A stretch of 64,000 nucleotides of DNA from DASUPK01 sp963833375 (GCA_963833375.1 CAWHXR010000001.1:806001-870000), one strand, 5' to 3'; positions 44,872 to 53,905 are shown, counted from the first letter of the stretch. Numbers and translations are program-made. Notes: generated by a model not told the origin, from the sequence alone.

Positions 44872-45345
44872 CTAGAGCGGATCTGAGACAGCCAGCGGCG
44901 GGCCGACCACGTCCATCCCGTATTCGGCGCCGACGCCGCGAAACGCCTCGGGGTCGAATTCCGTCAGCGTGGAGAGGCGGTCGAAGAACCCCTCCATACC
45001 GGCCGGGGCGAAGGTGATCAGCATCCTGCCGGGCTGCTTGCCCATGATCTGCCAGGTATGCGCCAGCCCGCGCGGGATGAACACAAAGGAGCCAGGGCCC
45101 TTGACGCTGAGCTCCTCGCCGAGCTTCCACCGAAACTCGCCCTCCAGGACGTAGACGGTCTCGTCCTCGCGGTTGTGGACGTGCAATGGGGGGCCCTCCC
45201 CCGGTGCGTTCACGGCCTCCATCACGGCGAGGGCTCCATTGGACTGCTCGCCCGTAACGATGAAGGTGATATCGCCCCCCAGCGGGCTCCGTTTGCGAAC
45301 CCCCTCACCGGGACCAACGGCTACCCCATGTGCCCTTCCTCCCAT
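44872..45345 (-). CDS. Cupin-domain protein
   Basis: A 157-residue protein with a single cupin barrel. The first motif is GPPLHVHNREDETVYVLEGE, carrying the H-x-H and the Glu that bind a metal. The second is GPGSFVFIPRGLAHTWQI, with the later His of the metal site. After it comes a helical end (EGFFDRLSTLTEFDPEAF). I chose ATG at 45345. An upstream extension would give over 100 residues unlike any cupin. Related proteins are often dioxygenases or sensors for small molecules. No neighbouring enzyme identifies the substrate. Confidence 0.82.
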   Translation of the reverse strand: MGGRAHGVAVGPGEGVRKRSPLGGDITFIVTGEQSNGALAVMEAVNAPGEGPPLHVHNREDETVYVLEGEFRWKLGEELSVKGPGSFVFIPRGLAHTWQIMGKQPGRMLITFAPAGMEGFFDRLSTLTEFDPEAFRGVGAEYGMDVVGPPLAVSDPL

Positions 45346-45401
45346 GGGGGTAGCTCTATCAGACGCGGATGGGCAGTTCAGGACGGGAGTCTCCGGAATA
45401 G

Positions 45402-45440
45402 CCGCTTTTGACGAGAAGCTGCACTTCGCATGGAAAGCGG
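45402..45440. repeat. Recurrent intergenic hairpin-like element (copy B)
   Basis: GCCGCTTTTGACGAGAAGCT, then GCACTTCGCATGGAAAGCGG. The first part matches the copies at 44818 and 45903. The last part also resembles CGCTTTGCATGGAAAGGAGC at 43790, downstream of the cNMP gene. Confidence 0.45.
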
Positions 45441-45471
45441 TATTCGGTGCAGAATCTGGGAGGATCGAGCC

Positions 45472-45858
45472 ATGGCCGCTCCGGCTCCGGAAGAAGTCAT
45501 ACGGCGCTATGTGGAAGCGATGTCGGCGGCGGATGGAGACGCAGCAGCAGCCTTGACGGCCGACGATGCAGTGATCGAGCTCCCCAACGGCGACGCCCTC
45601 AAAGGCATGGAGGGAGCCCGCCAGTTCGCCGCCAAGCATGCCGAGACCGACGGCCAAAAGCGGTCGGTCACGCTGAGCTCACTCGAGGCTCGGACACCGG
45701 ACCGCTTTGTCGCGACGCTCGAGATGACCAATCGCGAGGTCGGGGCGGACGAGCTTCTCTACTCAATGGACGTTGGATCCGTATTCGACCTGCGCGATGG
45801 GCTCATCGTGCGCCACCGGGTCTTTCCTTCGCCCGACGAGGCCGCCGCCGCGGCGTAG
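45472..45858 (+). CDS. SnoaL/NTF2-like protein
   Basis: A 128-residue protein of the NTF2-like/SnoaL fold. It begins with a helix (EEVIRRYVEAMSAADGDAAA), followed by DDAVIELPNGDALKGMEGAR, the strand turn typical of the fold, and an end with strand FDLRDGLIVRHRVFPSPDEA. The ATG at 45472 gives this start, although the frame is open a little further upstream. Related proteins isomerise steroid-like rings or bind small ligands. Many are uncharacterised. It faces the cupin gene divergently across the hairpin-like repeat. Confidence 0.78.
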   Translation: MAAPAPEEVIRRYVEAMSAADGDAAAALTADDAVIELPNGDALKGMEGARQFAAKHAETDGQKRSVTLSSLEARTPDRFVATLEMTNREVGADELLYSMDVGSVFDLRDGLIVRHRVFPSPDEAAAAA

Positions 45859-45899
45859 CGGACCGCCGCATGTTCAAGAGCGATCCAGAGCAATGAGGA

Positions 45900-45930
45900 C
45901 TACCGCTTCGGACGAAAAGCGGCGCTTTGA
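45900..45930. repeat. Recurrent intergenic hairpin-like element (copy C)
   Basis: ACCGCTTCGGACGAAAAGCG followed by GCGCTTTGAAACCC. It is strongly self-complementary (CCGCTT with AAGCGG). The same GACGA core recurs at 44828 and 45410. Confidence 0.45.
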
Positions 45931-45973
45931 AACCCACACCAAATGGTGAAGGGGCGGAGCCGACCCGAGTGAT

Positions 45974-48900
45974 CTAGTCGGCGGGCGTGGTCGCGCCGAG
46001 GCGCTCGAAGATGTTCTTCGCATCGTCCCGCGCGTCTCCGCCCAGCAGCCAGCCGCTCCTCGCCACCTGGTAGGGGCACTCGAGCCGCCGGAAGAGCTCC
46101 ATCGACTCCCGCAGCGCAGCCTCGTCACCCGATCGGATTCCCTTGGCGCGCAGCAGGATCCCGAATCCGTACAGGTGCTCCCCGATGTTCTTCTCGGCCA
46201 CCTCGATCGCCTCGTCGACGTCCTCGCGGCCGAGGCGCGCGTACACCTCGGCGCGGCCGGCGAGGTACGGGGACCGGAACCAGGTCGTGGAGATCGGGGA
46301 CGCGAAGCGCTCCGCGGCGCGCTCGATCAGGCCCTGGTGAAGCTCCACGTCCGCCTCCATCACCCACACGCCGGCCTTGTTGCCGCTGCCCCCGGTAGAG
46401 AGCTCCTCGGCGATCTCGAACCACTGGCCTGAATCGGAGTCGCCCCGAATCCCGAGGATGGCGCCGGCGCACGCGATCGAGGTCGCGAAGGCGCCCAGCG
46501 GCGGGCGCTCCGCCGCGATCCAGGCCTCTCGCACGCGCGTCGCCATCTCGAGGGCGTCGTCCCAGCGACCCAGGAAGAAGGCGGGAAGCAGGCCGCGCTG
46601 CCAGGCCGAGTAGATGATCCCCCGGGAGAGATCGAGCTCGCGGGCCTCGCGCGCGTAGGCCTCCGCCTCGTGGAACTCGCCGGTCTGGAGCAGGGACTCG
46701 ATCATCATGTGCAGGGCGTCGCTCCGCTCCACGTCGAGGGTTGCGGTCCGCGGGGCCTCGCTGAGCAGGTCCAGGCGCTCCCTGGTGTGCTCGACCGCCG
46801 AGCGGTGGCGGCCCTGCTGCCAGTCGCTCGCCGTCACGGCATCCAGCGCGCTCTGCAGGACGGCCAGGTCCCCGGTCTCGCGCGCCAGCTCCAGGCCGCG
46901 GCGGGCCGGCCTCTCCATCCCGAGCATCTGGTCGTCGCGCCAGGCGAGCCACGCCTCGTCGAGGAGCAGCCGGGCCATGGTGACCAGGTCGCCATCTTCG
47001 ACCAGCTCCCGGCCGCGCTCCAGCATCGGCGCGAGCGCATCGCTGGACGGGCTCCCGCTGATCCCGCCCATCCGCGAGCCGACCTCGACCGCCTTCGCGT
47101 AGGCCGCCGCGGCCCGCGGGTCCCCGATCCGCTCCGCCGCCTCTCCCGCCTCGCGGAGGAGCCGCATCGCGTGGTCGCCCCGCCAGCGCCGCAGCGCCAC
47201 GTCGGCCGCCGCCCAGAGCGCGTCCACCGCCTCGGCGCCGTGGGCGAGCTGAGCCATCTGCTCGTAGAGCTCCTGGCCCCTTGCGGCGGCGCCCCGTCGC
47301 ACGGCGCTCGCGGCCGCCTCGTTGACCGACCGGCAGGCTGCGGCCCTCCGCTCGGGGGTCGGCTGCAGCTCGAGCGCCTGAGTCAGGTGGTAGGCGACCA
47401 GCTCGGCTCGCTCGGCGAACGGCTCGCGGGCGAGCAGGGCGTCCGCGGCCTGCTCGTGGAGGTTCGCCCGGTCGGCCCGGGGGAGCGAGTTGTAGGCGAC
47501 GTCGCGGATCAGCTGGTGCCGGAAGGCGTAGTGGCCCGCGTCGGCGGTGCTCCGCTCCTCGACCAGCGCCTTCCGGCGCAGCGCCCAGAGCAGGTCACCC
47601 GGGTGCTGTGCCGAGCAGGTCCCCGAGCGGGCCCTGCGCGAAGGTGTGCCCGAGCACCGACGCGTACTGCAGGGCGCGCTTCTCCTCGGCGGGCAGCAGG
47701 TCCATGCGGGCCGCGATCGCCGCCTGCACGGTGTCGGGCAGGCGCTCGGGGACGGCGTCCTGGCGCTCCTCGCGGATCGCGCGCGAAACCTCCTCGGTGA
47801 AGAACGGGTTACCGCCCGCCGCCGCGGCGATCCGGCCGGCGACCGTGCGCCGGTCCTGCGGCAGGAGCAGCTCCGCCAGGCGCGTCGCCGAGCCGCTGTC
47901 GAGCGGCATCAGCTCCAGCTGTGTGTTGTTGCGCGCCGCCCGCCCGAATTCGGGGCGCCGCTCGGCCAGCTCCGGCCGGCTCGTGCAGAGGATGATCACC
48001 GGGGCGTGATGGAGGCCGAAGGCAGCTTCCTCCAGCAGGTTGAGCGTCCCTTCGTCGGCCCAGTGGGTGTCGTCGATGCCGATCGCCAGCGGCCGGTCCG
48101 TCGCCAGGAGCGCGACGAAGCGCCGCCAGGCGCGCTTCAGCTCGTCCTCGGCGTCGGCGCCCTCGTCGGCTCCGCGCATCGCGACCACCAGGGCCCCGGC
48201 CAGCTCGGCCGCGTCCTCCGCCCCGACCTCGCTGAGCAGCCCGCAGAGGGCGGGCTCGACCTCGTCCGCCCGCGCGTCGGCCGACATCCCCGCGGCGTCG
48301 TGGAGGATCTCCCCGAGCGCCCAGAACGCGATTCCGTGACCGTATGGCGGGCTGCGGCCCACGACGGTCCGCCAGCCGTCCGCACGCAGCTCTCCGAACA
48401 GCTCTGCCGCCAGCCGGGTCTTGCCGATGCCCGCCTCGCCGATCACCGCGACGAGCTGGGGGACCTGCTCACGGGCCGCGCGACGCGCGATCAGCCGGAG
48501 CATCTGTAGGTCGTCCTCGCGGCCGATCAGCGGGACCTCGGAGAGCTCGTCATCGTCGCAGACCGCCACGGCCCGGAACGCCGTCATGGGGGCCTCGATT
48601 CCCTTCGCGTCGACGCTGCCGTCCCGCTCGAGCTGGGCGCGGCGGCAGGCGCGGGCCGTTCGCTCGCCGACCAGGACCTCACCGGGGGAGGCCGCCTGCT
48701 GGAGCCGCGCCGCGGCGTTCACCGCCTCGCCCGTCACCCGCAGGTCGCCGCTCTCGGGGACCGCGAGGACCTCACCGGTCTCGATCCCCACGCGGACGGC
48801 CAGATCCCCGTCGATCGATGAGACCCTGTCGACCACGGTCAGGGCGGCGGCGATCGCCCGGTCTGGGTCGTCGCCGTGGGCCACCGGGGCGCCGAAGACG

Positions 48901-49094
48901 GCCATCACGGCATCGCCGATGTACTTCTCGACGGTCCCCCCGTGCTGCTCGAGGGCCGACCTGGCGGCCTCGAAGAACGGCTCGAGGCGGCCCCTCAGAT
49001 CCTCTGGGTCGAGCTCGGTCGCGAGCTCGGTGGAGCCGACCAGATCGGCGAAGAGCATCGTCGCGATCTTCCGCTCTCCTCCCAAGCTGCTCAT
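45974..49094 (-). CDS. Class III nucleotide cyclase-AAA ATPase signalling protein, one frameshift
   Basis: About 1040 residues. The N-terminal class III cyclase domain begins KIATMLFADLVGSTELATEL. Its metal-binding Asp residues lie in FADLVGST and YIGDAVMAVFGAP. Next comes a zinc-free AAA/STAND ATPase with Walker A VIGEAGIGKTRLAAEL and Walker B LAIGIDDTHWADEG. The C-terminal 450 residues are helical TPR-like repeats. The first frame ends at about 47600 (LGTAPG), and the sequence continues in another frame with DLLWALRRKALVEERSTADA and YAFRHQLIRDVAYNSLPR. One extra G explains the break. This is an actinobacterial signal-integration architecture. The trigger and the output are unknown, as no DNA-binding domain was seen. 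Confidence 0.85.
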
Positions 49095-49147
49095 GCGATG
49101 AAGATTACGGCGCTCAGCGCCGCCGGGATTGCGAAGACCGCGCCCGC

Positions 49148-49444
49148 TCAGGCGACCTGAGGCTGCGGGTCGGGTCGGACGATCACCGTGTCGACGATCT
49201 CCAGAACCTCGTCGGCGGGCATGTCAACCCGCTTGGCGTGCTCCTTCACCTTGTCGATGCTCGTCGCCTGGTAGATGCAGATCGTCCCCAGGGTGCCGCC
49301 GTCCTCCTTGATCACGTAGCTGCGAATCCAGGCAATGTCATCCGGAAAGTCGCTGGCGGCGACCTCCTTTGATCGCTCGGCCGTTGCCTCGAGCTCCGCC
49401 GGCGACTGCCAGGCCTTCTCTCGGCGGATCGCGTAGGTGTTCAT
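49148..49444 (-). CDS. DUF4242-like small protein
   Basis: A 98-residue protein. The segment FPDDIAWIRSYVIKEDGGTL followed by GTICIYQATSIDKVKEHAKR matches the DUF4242 family, small ferredoxin-like dimers in which members have been described as nickel-binding. The typical central strand (WIRSYV) and a Cys in TICIYQA are present. The ATG at 49444 is the natural start. It lies between the cyclase-ATPase and icd, in the same direction as the former, with 53 bases between. A regulatory link is not evident. Confidence 0.72.
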   Translation of the reverse strand: MNTYAIRREKAWQSPAELEATAERSKEVAASDFPDDIAWIRSYVIKEDGGTLGTICIYQATSIDKVKEHAKRVDMPADEVLEIVDTVIVRPDPQPQVA

Positions 49445-49556
49445 GTCCTCTCCTCTGCGTGGTGGATGCGGGCTTCGCCGGGAGTCCTCTGATGGCCGGA
49501 TCCGTTACGACCCGGAGGGGAGCCCGCGACGCCGCGCAGATAGCATCGCCGCCCGC

Positions 49557-50771
49557 GTGACGAAGATCAAGGTCAAGAACCCGATCGTCGAGCTCGACGG
49601 CGACGAGATGACCCGGATCCTGTGGGCCTTCATCAAGGAGCAGCTGATCCTGCCCTACCTCGACGTCGATCTGAAGTACTTCGACCTCTCGATCGAGAAG
49701 CGCGACGAGACCGAGGACCAGATCACGGTCGACGCCGCCAACGCGATCAAGGAGTACGGCGTCGGGGTGAAGTGCGCGACGATCACCCCGGACGAGGCCC
49801 GCGTGGCGGAGTTCGGCCTCAAGGAGATGTACCGCTCGCCCAACGGGACGATCCGGAACATCCTCGGCGGCGTGATCTTCCGGGAGCCGATCGTGATCTC
49901 GAACGTGCCGCGCCTCGTCCCCGGGTGGACGAAGCCGATCGTGATCGGCCGTCACGCCTTCGGCGACCAGTACCGCGCCACCGACCTGGTCGTGCCGGGG
50001 AAGGGGGATCTCACCCTGACCTTCACCCCGAAGGACGGCGGCGAGCCGATCGAGCTCGAGGTCTACGAGTTCCCGGGCGCCGGGGTGGCGCTCGCGATGT
50101 ACAACCTCGACGACTCGATCCGCGACTTCGCCAGGGCCTCCTTCCGCTACGGCCTCGATCGCGGCTTCCCGGTCTACATGTCGACCAAGAACACGATCCT
50201 GAAGCGCTACGACGGCCGCTTCAAGGACATCTTCCAGGAGGTCTACGACTCGGAGTTCAAGGAGGAGTTCGAGGCCGGCGACCTCACCTACGAGCACCGG
50301 CTGATCGACGACATGGTCGCCGCGGCGCTCAAGTGGGAGGGCGGCTACGTCTGGGCCTGCAAGAACTACGACGGCGACGTCCAGTCCGACACCGTCGCGC
50401 AGGGGTTCGGCTCGCTGGGTCTGATGACCAGCGTGCTGATGACGGCCGACGGCAAGACGGTCGAGGCCGAGGCCGCCCACGGCACCGTCACCCGGCACTT
50501 CCGCCAGCATCAGCAGGGCAAGCCGACCTCGACCAACCCGATCGCTTCGATCTTCGCCTGGACGCGCGGCCTCGCGGCCCGCGGCCGGATGGACGAGACG
50601 CCCGAGGTCTCGGAGTTCACCGAGACCCTCGAGCGCGTTTGCATCGAGACGGTGGAGAGCGGGAAGATGACCAAGGACCTCGCCCTGCTGATCGGCCCGG
50701 ACCAGGAGTTCCAGACCACGCAGGAGTTCCTCGCCTCGATCGACGAAAACCTGAAGAAGGAGATGAATTGA
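49557..50771 (+). CDS. icd: NADP-dependent isocitrate dehydrogenase, homodimeric eukaryote-like type
   Basis: A 404-residue enzyme that converts isocitrate to 2-oxoglutarate. Start GTG at 49557: TKIKVKNPIVELDGDEMTRI. The substrate-binding segment is KEMYRSPNGTIRNILGG, followed by GRHAFGDQYRATDLVVPGKG. Metal-binding Asp lies in HRLIDDMVAAALKWEGGYVW. NADP specificity and the active-site loop are in EAEAAHGTVTRHFRQHQQGK. The length and motifs match subfamily II IDH (as in eukaryotes and some bacteria), not the E. coli type or the monomeric type common in other actinobacteria. It is directly followed by mdh with overlapping codons (TTGA). Confidence 0.96.
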   Translation: MTKIKVKNPIVELDGDEMTRILWAFIKEQLILPYLDVDLKYFDLSIEKRDETEDQITVDAANAIKEYGVGVKCATITPDEARVAEFGLKEMYRSPNGTIRNILGGVIFREPIVISNVPRLVPGWTKPIVIGRHAFGDQYRATDLVVPGKGDLTLTFTPKDGGEPIELEVYEFPGAGVALAMYNLDDSIRDFARASFRYGLDRGFPVYMSTKNTILKRYDGRFKDIFQEVYDSEFKEEFEAGDLTYEHRLIDDMVAAALKWEGGYVWACKNYDGDVQSDTVAQGFGSLGLMTSVLMTADGKTVEAEAAHGTVTRHFRQHQQGKPTSTNPIASIFAWTRGLAARGRMDETPEVSEFTETLERVCIETVESGKMTKDLALLIGPDQEFQTTQEFLASIDENLKKEMN

Positions 50772-51751
50772 CCCCCGTCAACGTCACAGTCACCGGCGCC
50801 GCAGGTCAGATCGGCTACGCGATCCTCTTCCGGATCGCCGCCGGCGAGATGCTCGGCCCGGACACCGAGCTGAAGCTGCGCCTGCTGGAGATCCCCGACG
50901 CCATCAGGGCCGCCGAGGGCACCGCGATGGAGCTCGACGACTGCGCCTTCCCGCTGCTCCGCGGGATCGACATCTCAGACGACCCCAAGGAGGCCTTCGA
51001 CGGGTGCAACATCGCCCTGCTGGTCGGGGCGCGCCCCCGGTCGAAGGGGATGGAGCGAGCCGACCTGCTCGAGGCGAACGGCGGCATCTTCAAGCCGCAG
51101 GGGGAGGCGATCAACTCGCAGGCCGCCGACGACATCAGGGTGCTGGTGGTCGGGAACCCGGCCAACACCAACTGCCTGATCGCGAAGTCACACGCGCCCG
51201 AGGTGCCGGCCGAGCGCTTCACGGCGATGATGCGCCTCGATCACAACCGGGCGATCGCCCAGCTCGCCAGCAAGCTCGGGCGCCCAGTCACCGACGTCAA
51301 GCGGATGACGATCTGGGGAAACCACTCCCCGACCCAGTACCCGGACCTGGTCAACGCCCTGGTCGACGGCAGCCCGGCGTGGGATCAGGTCGACGACGAG
51401 AAGTGGATCGCGGATGAGTTCATCCCGACCGTCGGCAAGCGCGGCGCGGCGGTCATCGAGGCGCGCGGCGCTTCCAGCGCCGCCTCGGCGGCGAACGCCG
51501 CGATCGAGCACGTGCACGACTGGGTGCTGGGGACGCCGGAGGGCGACTGGGTCTCGATGGCGGTGGTCTCCGACGGCTCCTACGGAGTCGAAGAGGGCCT
51601 GATCTCGGGCGCTGCCTGTGAGTGCTCGGGCGGCGAGTGGAAGCGGGTCGAGGGACTCGAGGTCCCGGACTTCTCCCGCGAGCGGATCGACGCGACCGTC
51701 GCCGAGCTCAAGGAGGAGCGCGACGCGGTCAAGGACCTCGGCCTGATCTAG
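50768..51751 (+). CDS. mdh: Malate dehydrogenase
   Basis: A 327-residue NAD-dependent enzyme converting malate to oxaloacetate. The nucleotide-binding loop is VTVTGAAGQIGYAILFRIA. LLVGARPRSKGMERADLLEA holds the substrate-binding Arg residues of the mobile loop. RVLVVGNPANTNCLIAKSHA and TIWGNHSPTQYPDL carry the catalytic His. These match the cytoplasmic (MDH type 2-like) group. The start is TTG at 50768 overlapping the icd stop, so the two TCA enzymes are translationally coupled. The product would feed citrate synthase, which is not in the window. Confidence 0.95.
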   Translation: MTPVNVTVTGAAGQIGYAILFRIAAGEMLGPDTELKLRLLEIPDAIRAAEGTAMELDDCAFPLLRGIDISDDPKEAFDGCNIALLVGARPRSKGMERADLLEANGGIFKPQGEAINSQAADDIRVLVVGNPANTNCLIAKSHAPEVPAERFTAMMRLDHNRAIAQLASKLGRPVTDVKRMTIWGNHSPTQYPDLVNALVDGSPAWDQVDDEKWIADEFIPTVGKRGAAVIEARGASSAASAANAAIEHVHDWVLGTPEGDWVSMAVVSDGSYGVEEGLISGAACECSGGEWKRVEGLEVPDFSRERIDATVAELKEERDAVKDLGLI

Positions 51752-52089
51752 GCCGGGTGGTAGCCGCGGCCCTTGTGCTTGATGCGGCCGTCCTTCTCGA
51801 GGCCGGGCAGAACCCGGTACAGGTAGTTCGGGTGGTTGAGCTTCATCTTCCTGCCGAGCTCGGAGACCTTGATCCCCGGGTTCTCGGTGATGATCTTCAC
51901 GGCCTGGTCGGCTCTGGTGCCGCCGCGGCGTCGCCGCCGGGTCCGGGGCGGCTTGGCCGGCCCGCGCCTGGCGCTCTTGCCGAGGCCGGCCAGCGCAGCC
52001 TCCAGCTGGCGGCGCTCCTCATCGAGCTCGCGCAGACGGCGCTCCAGCAGCGTCCTCGCCTGATCCACTGTGTTCGAAACCCTTGGCAT
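51748..52089 (-). CDS. Small winged-helix protein with basic linker
   Basis: A 113-residue protein. An N-terminal coiled coil (ARTLLERRLRELDEERRQLE) is joined to a strongly basic linker, KPPRTRRRRRGG. A C-terminal winged helix follows: IITENPGIKVSELGRKMKLN, HPNYLYRVLPGLEKDGRIKH. I chose the ATG at 52089, because an extra seven codons at 52110 lack support. The last part (KHKGRGYHPA) is the wing. The layout suggests a dimeric DNA-binding protein, perhaps a local regulator or nucleoid factor. I do not know a named family. It converges on mdh with overlapping stops and is divergent from the hydroxyacid dehydrogenase. Confidence 0.72.
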   Translation of the reverse strand: MPRVSNTVDQARTLLERRLRELDEERRQLEAALAGLGKSARRGPAKPPRTRRRRRGGTRADQAVKIITENPGIKVSELGRKMKLNHPNYLYRVLPGLEKDGRIKHKGRGYHPA

Positions 52090-52121
52090 GCGTGACAGGT
52101 CCTCTCTCATTGCGGATGATA

Positions 52122-52137
52122 GTTACGTGACCGTAAC
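52122..52137. promoter_or_regulatory. Palindrome GTTACG-TGAC-CGTAAC between divergent genes
   Basis: A perfect 6-base inverted repeat with a 4-base spacer. It lies 33 bases upstream of the winged-helix gene start and 18 bases upstream of the hydroxyacid dehydrogenase start. It is a candidate operator for the winged-helix protein. Confidence 0.5.
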
Positions 52138-52155
52138 GGTTAGCTTCAACTGATA

Positions 52156-53118
52156 ATGAATGGTGACCGTCAGATGGTGGTGGTCGCCCGGGTGCTGCTC
52201 CCGGCGGGACTCGACCGGCTCAGAGAGCGGTACGAGGTGCGGGAGGGGGGCCTGGAGGCGACTCGCGACGAGCTGCTGGCGATGGCCCCCGGCGCCAGCG
52301 CGCTGGTGGCTGACCCGAGCGTCAGGATCGACTCGGAGGTGCTCGAGGCGTGCGGCGAGGGTCTCCGGGTCGTGGCGAACTTCGCCGTCGGTTACGACAA
52401 CGTCGATCTCGAGGCCTGCCGCAAGCGAGGGGTGATGGTCACCAACACGCCCGACGTGCTCACCGAGGCGACGGCCGAGCTCGCGATCGCATTGACGTTG
52501 GCGGCCGCGCGCCGGATGAGCGACGCCGAGCGGGACCTGCGCGCCGGGCATTGGCGCGGCTGGGACCCGGCGGCCTACAGGGGCATCGAGATCTGGGGCT
52601 CGGTGGTCGGCGTGATCGGGATGGGCAGGATCGGGGTGCGCTACGCCAGGCTGGCCCATGGACTGGGCGCGAGCATCGTCTACGCCGGCCCCTCGGCCAA
52701 GCCGCAGGCCGAGAGCGAGCTGGGGGCTCGTCGGCTCGAGCTCAACGAGCTCCTCGAGGCCGCCGACGTCGTCAGCGTGCACGCCCCGGCGACACGTGAG
52801 ACCCGCGGGCTGATCGGCGCTGCCGAGCTCGAGCTGATCGGCCCGGGCGGGGTGCTCGTCAACACCTCGCGCGGTCCGCTGGTGGACTCCGGCGCGGTCG
52901 CGTCGGCGCTCGAGAGCGGCGCGCTCGGGGCCGCCGGCCTCGACGTCTACGAGCAGGAGCCCGAGGTCTCACCCCGACTGCTCGAGGCACCCCGCTGCGT
53001 CCTGCTCCCGCACATCGGCTCGGCGACGGTTCCGTCGCGCGACGCGATGGCGAACGCTGTCGCCGACAACGTGATCGCGGTGCTCGACGGCACCGAGCCG
53101 CCGAGCCGGGTGGCCTAG
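52156..53118 (+). CDS. D-isomer-specific 2-hydroxyacid dehydrogenase
   Basis: A 320-residue enzyme of the glyoxylate/phosphoglycerate dehydrogenase family. The catalytic domain has EGLRVVANFAVGYDNVDLEA and VMVTNTPDVLTEATAELAIA. The NAD(P) domain has GSVVGVIGMGRIGVRYARLA. Catalytic Arg is in VNTSRGPLVDSGAVASALES, Glu in GLDVYEQEPEVSP, and the general-base His in CVLLPHIGSATVPSRDAM. It probably reduces glyoxylate or a related 2-oxoacid. The ATG at 52156 lacks a strong ribosome-binding site. It ends at 53118, and a GC hairpin follows. Confidence 0.9.
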   Translation: MNGDRQMVVVARVLLPAGLDRLRERYEVREGGLEATRDELLAMAPGASALVADPSVRIDSEVLEACGEGLRVVANFAVGYDNVDLEACRKRGVMVTNTPDVLTEATAELAIALTLAAARRMSDAERDLRAGHWRGWDPAAYRGIEIWGSVVGVIGMGRIGVRYARLAHGLGASIVYAGPSAKPQAESELGARRLELNELLEAADVVSVHAPATRETRGLIGAAELELIGPGGVLVNTSRGPLVDSGAVASALESGALGAAGLDVYEQEPEVSPRLLEAPRCVLLPHIGSATVPSRDAMANAVADNVIAVLDGTEPPSRVA

Positions 53119-53139
53119 GGACGGCTTCGCCCTCGGATC

Positions 53140-53157
53140 GCGGCCGCAAGCGGCCGC
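53140..53157. terminator. GC-rich hairpin between convergent genes
   Basis: GCGGCCGC, AA, GCGGCCGC is a perfect hairpin between the hydroxyacid dehydrogenase and the convergent hydroxylase gene. The flanking CGGCTTCGCC also resembles an inverted diverged copy of the dispersed element at 9845 and 30964. It could serve as a two-way terminator, although no T-run follows. Confidence 0.5.
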
Positions 53158-53163
53158 CCAACA

Positions 53164-53823
53164 TCAGTCGCTTCGGGCTTCGCCCTCGCTCCGAGACGGG
53201 GCGGCCTGACGCCGCCTCGGCAGCGTCTGGAAGAACGCGTCCCAGAGCGGCGAGGAGACGCCGAAGCCGTAGCGGTGGTCCTGGAAGTGGTGGCGCATGT
53301 GATGCTCGCGCAGCCTCTTCCCGAACTTGGTCTTCGGTACGTGGTGATGCACGTGGTAATGCGTGTAGTCGTAGCCGAGATATCCGGCGATGAAGCCGGA
53401 GAAGATGGGGAAGGCTGCCGGCGTCCCGAAGATCAGCACGTAGGCGCCGAGGAAGAGGGCGGAGAGGGGGATGCTGACCGCAGGGGGCATGACGAGCCGC
53501 ATGGCGTCGTTCGGATGGTCGTGATGGACGCCGTGGATGATGAAGTGCAGGCGGTCGCCACCGGGGAACCTCGGCTGCCAGTGGAACAGCAGGCGATGGA
53601 GCCAGTACTCGGTCAGGGTCCAGATTGCGATTCCGGCGAGGAAGAAGAGGACGGTCGATCCCACGGCGAGGCCCCTGTCGATCCCGAGCCAGATTCCGCC
53701 GACCACCACCGGGACGAAGACGATCGCCGGGATCGCCGGGTGCACCCGGGAGAAGAAGTCGAGGAACCTGCTCTCGAACATCGGCGGGGAGTCCGAGAGC
53801 TGGGCTGTTCGCTGGTGGGCCAT
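53164..53823 (-). CDS. Fatty acid hydroxylase (sterol desaturase) superfamily membrane protein
   Basis: A 219-residue membrane enzyme with about four helices. The di-iron histidine motifs are present in order: WTLTEYWLHRLLFHW (H-x4-H), HFIIHGVHHDHPND (H-x2-HH), and REHHMRHHFQDHRYGFGVSS (H-x2-HH), with another His-rich loop THYHVHHHVPK between. It should hydroxylate or desaturate a lipid acyl chain at the membrane. The end is hydrophilic (PSRSEGEARSD). The start ATG at 53823 lies opposite the structured leader of the next rightward gene. Confidence 0.88.
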   Translation of the reverse strand: MAHQRTAQLSDSPPMFESRFLDFFSRVHPAIPAIVFVPVVVGGIWLGIDRGLAVGSTVLFFLAGIAIWTLTEYWLHRLLFHWQPRFPGGDRLHFIIHGVHHDHPNDAMRLVMPPAVSIPLSALFLGAYVLIFGTPAAFPIFSGFIAGYLGYDYTHYHVHHHVPKTKFGKRLREHHMRHHFQDHRYGFGVSSPLWDAFFQTLPRRRQAAPSRSEGEARSD

Positions 53824-53905
53824 CGCGCTGATCTTAGCGAGAGTGATTTCGGCTTCGCCTGCTGCTTAGGGTCCCCTAACAGACAATCCCAGCGGGTCGG
53901 GGACC

